NCBI GenBank assembly: GCA_965207705.1
Contig: OZ242292.1
Location: 1,612,001 to 1,676,000 of the forward strand
Source of the DNA: JAAOII01 sp965207705
Lineage (GTDB): Bacteria; Pseudomonadota; Gammaproteobacteria; CBDBNL01; JAAOII01
Direction of reading: 5' to 3'
DNA: 64,000 nt
Positions 61,739 to 64,000 of this stretch are shown in pieces (positions within the stretch are counted from its first letter, which is position 1; each line of letters starts with the position of its first letter). Below the pieces are notes generated by a model that saw only the letters and a list, made by a program, of their open reading frames with translations, was not told where the DNA came from and did not search any database. The translations under genes were made by a program, and so were the position numbers.

Positions 61739-62301
61739 TGGAAACCATTGCTCGCCCTTACGCTCGCGCCGCTTTTGCTACGGCGCAACAGGCGCAACAA
61801 GTTCAAGATTGGTTTGAATTTTTTTGCGGACTGGAGAGGTTTATTCGCTCCAAGCAGCTTGTTGATACTTTGAAAAACCCTACCATTAGCAAGAAAGATA
61901 AAATGTCTTTGTTTCTTTCATTGTTTGCTGAAGGAGGGGAAGGAACAACATCCGCGGCAACGTTAGCATTGCCAGAACTGAAACAACCACAAAAGAACTT
62001 CTTATCTGTAGTTTTGGCTAACAGAAGGGTTGAGTATTTGCCCGCCATGAAAGAGTTATTTAATCAAATGAAACTTGCGGCTGAAAATACTATAAACGTC
62101 CAGGTTACTACCGCGTATAAGCTGGAAGAGAAGGAAAAATCTAATATAGCGCAGCTAATTGGTAAATTGACAGACAAGAAGGCGGATATTATTGAAGAGG
62201 TTGATGCTTCTTTAATAGGGGGAGTGATTATTGAATGGGATGGAAAGACAATGGACCATTCTATTAAGGGTAAGCTAGACAAGCTAAGAACAAACTTATA
62301 A
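61738..62301 (+). CDS. atpH: ATP synthase F1 subunit delta
   Basis: 187-residue peripheral stator subunit linking subunit b to the top of F1. The N-terminal IARPYARAAFATA motif and the C-terminal DASLIGGVIIEWDGKTMDHSIKGKLDKL segment are diagnostic. It is translationally coupled to atpF through TAATG. Confidence 0.94.
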   Translation: METIARPYARAAFATAQQAQQVQDWFEFFCGLERFIRSKQLVDTLKNPTISKKDKMSLFLSLFAEGGEGTTSAATLALPELKQPQKNFLSVVLANRRVEYLPAMKELFNQMKLAAENTINVQVTTAYKLEEKEKSNIAQLIGKLTDKKADIIEEVDASLIGGVIIEWDGKTMDHSIKGKLDKLRTNL

Positions 62302-62326
62302 GTAATTAATATAGAAGATAGACATT

Positions 62327-63883
62327 ATGGAGAAACTTAATTCCACAGAAATAAGCGATATCATTCGCAAAAAAATTCAAGATTTATCATTATCATCAGA
62401 AGCCGATAGCGAAGGGACTTTGATTGCCGTATCAGACGGCATTTTGCGGGTTCATGGACTACGTTCCGCCCAGTATGGAGAGATGATAGAGTTGCCTCAA
62501 GGTGACACTGGAAACAGTTATGGCATGGTGCTTAATTTAGAACGTGACTCAGTTGGCTTGGTAGTTCTGGGCGACTACGAGCACCTTAGAGAAGGAGACA
62601 AGGTTCGTTGTACAGGCAGAGTTTTAGAGGTTCCCGTAGGTGAGGGGCTATTAGGACGGGTAGTCAACCCACTCGGCGCTCCTTTGGATGGCGGCGGAGC
62701 TATCACAACCAAAGAAACATTGCCTATAGAAAGGGTTGCCCCAGGCGTGATAACCCGCCAATCAGTTTCTCAGCCAGTTCAGACCGGCTATAAAGCATTG
62801 GATGCTATGGTCCCTATAGGACGCGGACAGCGTGAACTTATCATAGGAGATAGACAAACTGGCAAAACCGCAGTAGCCATAGATGCCATTATTAATCAAA
62901 AGGGAACAGGAATTAAATGCGTATATGTTGCCATAGGACAGAAACAATCTTCAATTGCCAACATAGTTAGCACTCTTGCAGAGCATGGGGCGTTGGAGCA
63001 TACTATAATTGTTGCGGCGCCAGCTGCAGCGCCAGCCGCAATGCAATTTATTGCCGCTTATTCTGGTTGCGCTATGGGCGAGTTCTTTCGCGACCGCGGC
63101 GAGGATGCGCTAATAATTTATGATGACCTTACCAAGCATGCTTGGGCTTATAGGCAAATCTCTCTTTTGCTAAGACGCCCACCAGGGCGCGAAGCATATC
63201 CTGGCGATGTTTTCTACTTGCACTCTCGTCTATTAGAAAGAGCATCGCGAGTTAATACCGCGTATGTTGAAAAGGCAACATCTGGCAAGGTAAAGGGACA
63301 AACAGGTTCTTTGACCGCATTACCCATAATAGAAACCCAGGCCGGCGATGTATCAGCATTTATCCCCACTAATGTTATTTCAATAACCGACGGGCAGATA
63401 TATCTTGAGACAGATTTATTCAACGCTGGTATCCGTCCAGCAATTAATGCTGGTTTATCTGTGTCACGTGTGGGCGGCGCGGCTCAAACCCCCATCATCA
63501 AGAAGCTTGGTGGTAGCGTCCGTTTGGCGTTAGCGCAGTATCGTGAATTGGCAGCCTTTGCTCAGTTTGCCTCAGATTTAGATGAGGCAACGCGTAAACA
63601 GCTGGAACTTGGACAAAGGGTTACCGAGCTAATGAAACAGAAACAATATAAGCCGCTTAGTGTGGCGTTTATGGCTTTTAGCTTGTTCGCCGCCAACGAA
63701 GGATTTTTGGACAAACTGGAAATCAAAGAAATAATTACTTATGAAGCAGCTATGCATGATTATATTCAAATTGAGCACAAGAAACTGGTTGATGAGATTA
63801 ATAAAAATGGCGCTTACAATGATGACATTGCCAAGCAGATGCGCAGCGCTTTGGAGAGTTTCGCCACCAACGGCAGCTGGTAA
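62327..63883 (+). CDS. atpA: ATP synthase F1 subunit alpha
   Basis: 518-residue non-catalytic nucleotide-binding subunit. Walker A is GDRQTGKT (about 172-179). The Arg finger lies in LSVSRVGGAAQ and the family signature PAINAGLSVSRVG is intact. The N-terminal AtpA beta-barrel (residues 25-95) and normal C-terminal helical domain are present. atpG follows 39 bases on. Confidence 0.97.
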   Translation: MEKLNSTEISDIIRKKIQDLSLSSEADSEGTLIAVSDGILRVHGLRSAQYGEMIELPQGDTGNSYGMVLNLERDSVGLVVLGDYEHLREGDKVRCTGRVLEVPVGEGLLGRVVNPLGAPLDGGGAITTKETLPIERVAPGVITRQSVSQPVQTGYKALDAMVPIGRGQRELIIGDRQTGKTAVAIDAIINQKGTGIKCVYVAIGQKQSSIANIVSTLAEHGALEHTIIVAAPAAAPAAMQFIAAYSGCAMGEFFRDRGEDALIIYDDLTKHAWAYRQISLLLRRPPGREAYPGDVFYLHSRLLERASRVNTAYVEKATSGKVKGQTGSLTALPIIETQAGDVSAFIPTNVISITDGQIYLETDLFNAGIRPAINAGLSVSRVGGAAQTPIIKKLGGSVRLALAQYRELAAFAQFASDLDEATRKQLELGQRVTELMKQKQYKPLSVAFMAFSLFAANEGFLDKLEIKEIITYEAAMHDYIQIEHKKLVDEINKNGAYNDDIAKQMRSALESFATNGSW

Positions 63884-63922
63884 TTTAGGGACGCAGCTGA
63901 TAGAATTGCTAATAGATAAGTC

Positions 63923-64000
63923 ATGGCAGTAGGCAAAGAAATAAAGACCAAAATCCGCAGTATCCAAAGTACGCGCAAAATTACGAGTGCTATGGAGCTG
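63923..64000 (+). CDS. atpG: ATP synthase F1 subunit gamma, 3'-truncated by window edge
   Basis: The first 26 codons are present, beginning MAVGKEIKTKIRSIQSTRKI. The IKTKIRSIQSTRKITSAME pattern is the conserved N-terminal helix of the gamma rotor shaft. The rest lies beyond the window. The expected next genes are atpD and atpC. Confidence 0.93.
   Translation, partial: MAVGKEIKTKIRSIQSTRKITSAMEL

Overview
The window is AT-rich bacterial chromosome, most likely from a gammaproteobacterium. The uninterrupted order atpI-B-E-F-H-A-G at the right end and the order nadD-rsfS-mrdA-rodA in the middle are typical of that class. Alphaproteobacteria usually split the atp genes. The lineage is an inference from gene order and protein families only.

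Region 1 (1-25.4 kb) is a cluster of four very large, related surface lipoproteins. One is cut by the left edge, one is 5152 residues long, and two are of ordinary size. All are built from cadherin-like beta-sandwich repeats followed by a shared C-terminal module of about 680 residues: an Asp-rich calcium-type loop, a conserved domain, GLUG repeats and a Cys-containing tail. Six copies of the module are present, three of them in tandem in the giant protein. Promoters, 3' flanks and intergenic repeat elements are duplicated along with the genes.

Region 2 (25.4-35.8 kb) is housekeeping: clpB, proA, then a fifth, more divergent GLUG lipoprotein that separates proA from nadD, then nadD-rsfS-mrdA-rodA. 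nadD has a promoter resembling that of proA and a tiny upstream reading frame that overlaps its TTG start.

Region 3 (35.8-42.8 kb) begins with a cluster of dispersed GC-rich hairpin repeats around an orphan DNA methyltransferase fused to an S24/LexA-like peptidase domain. Two glutathione transferases, an M20 amidohydrolase, a PlsC-type acyltransferase and lysS follow.

Region 4 (42.8-50 kb) looks like a creatine utilisation operon. It has a structured leader, NAD-dependent formate dehydrogenase, a clear creatinase and a PotABCD-type ABC importer. Creatinase yields sarcosine and urea; the sarcosine methyl group can end as formate, which the dehydrogenase would oxidise. No sarcosine-oxidising enzyme lies in the window.

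Region 5 (50-58.1 kb, minus strand) is a sugar operon: binding lipoprotein, two permeases, GH13 alpha-glucosidase, ATPase, fructokinase and glucokinase. The two kinases point to a disaccharide that yields glucose plus fructose, probably sucrose. Region 6 (58.2-59.5 kb) is a MunI-like type II restriction-modification pair in convergent orientation. Region 7 (59.6-64 kb) is the ATP synthase operon, cut at the right edge inside atpG.

A recurring trait is a TATAAT hexamer only 6-10 bases before the start codon, implying leaderless or nearly leaderless mRNAs for many genes. No tRNA, rRNA, CRISPR array or transposase gene was found.
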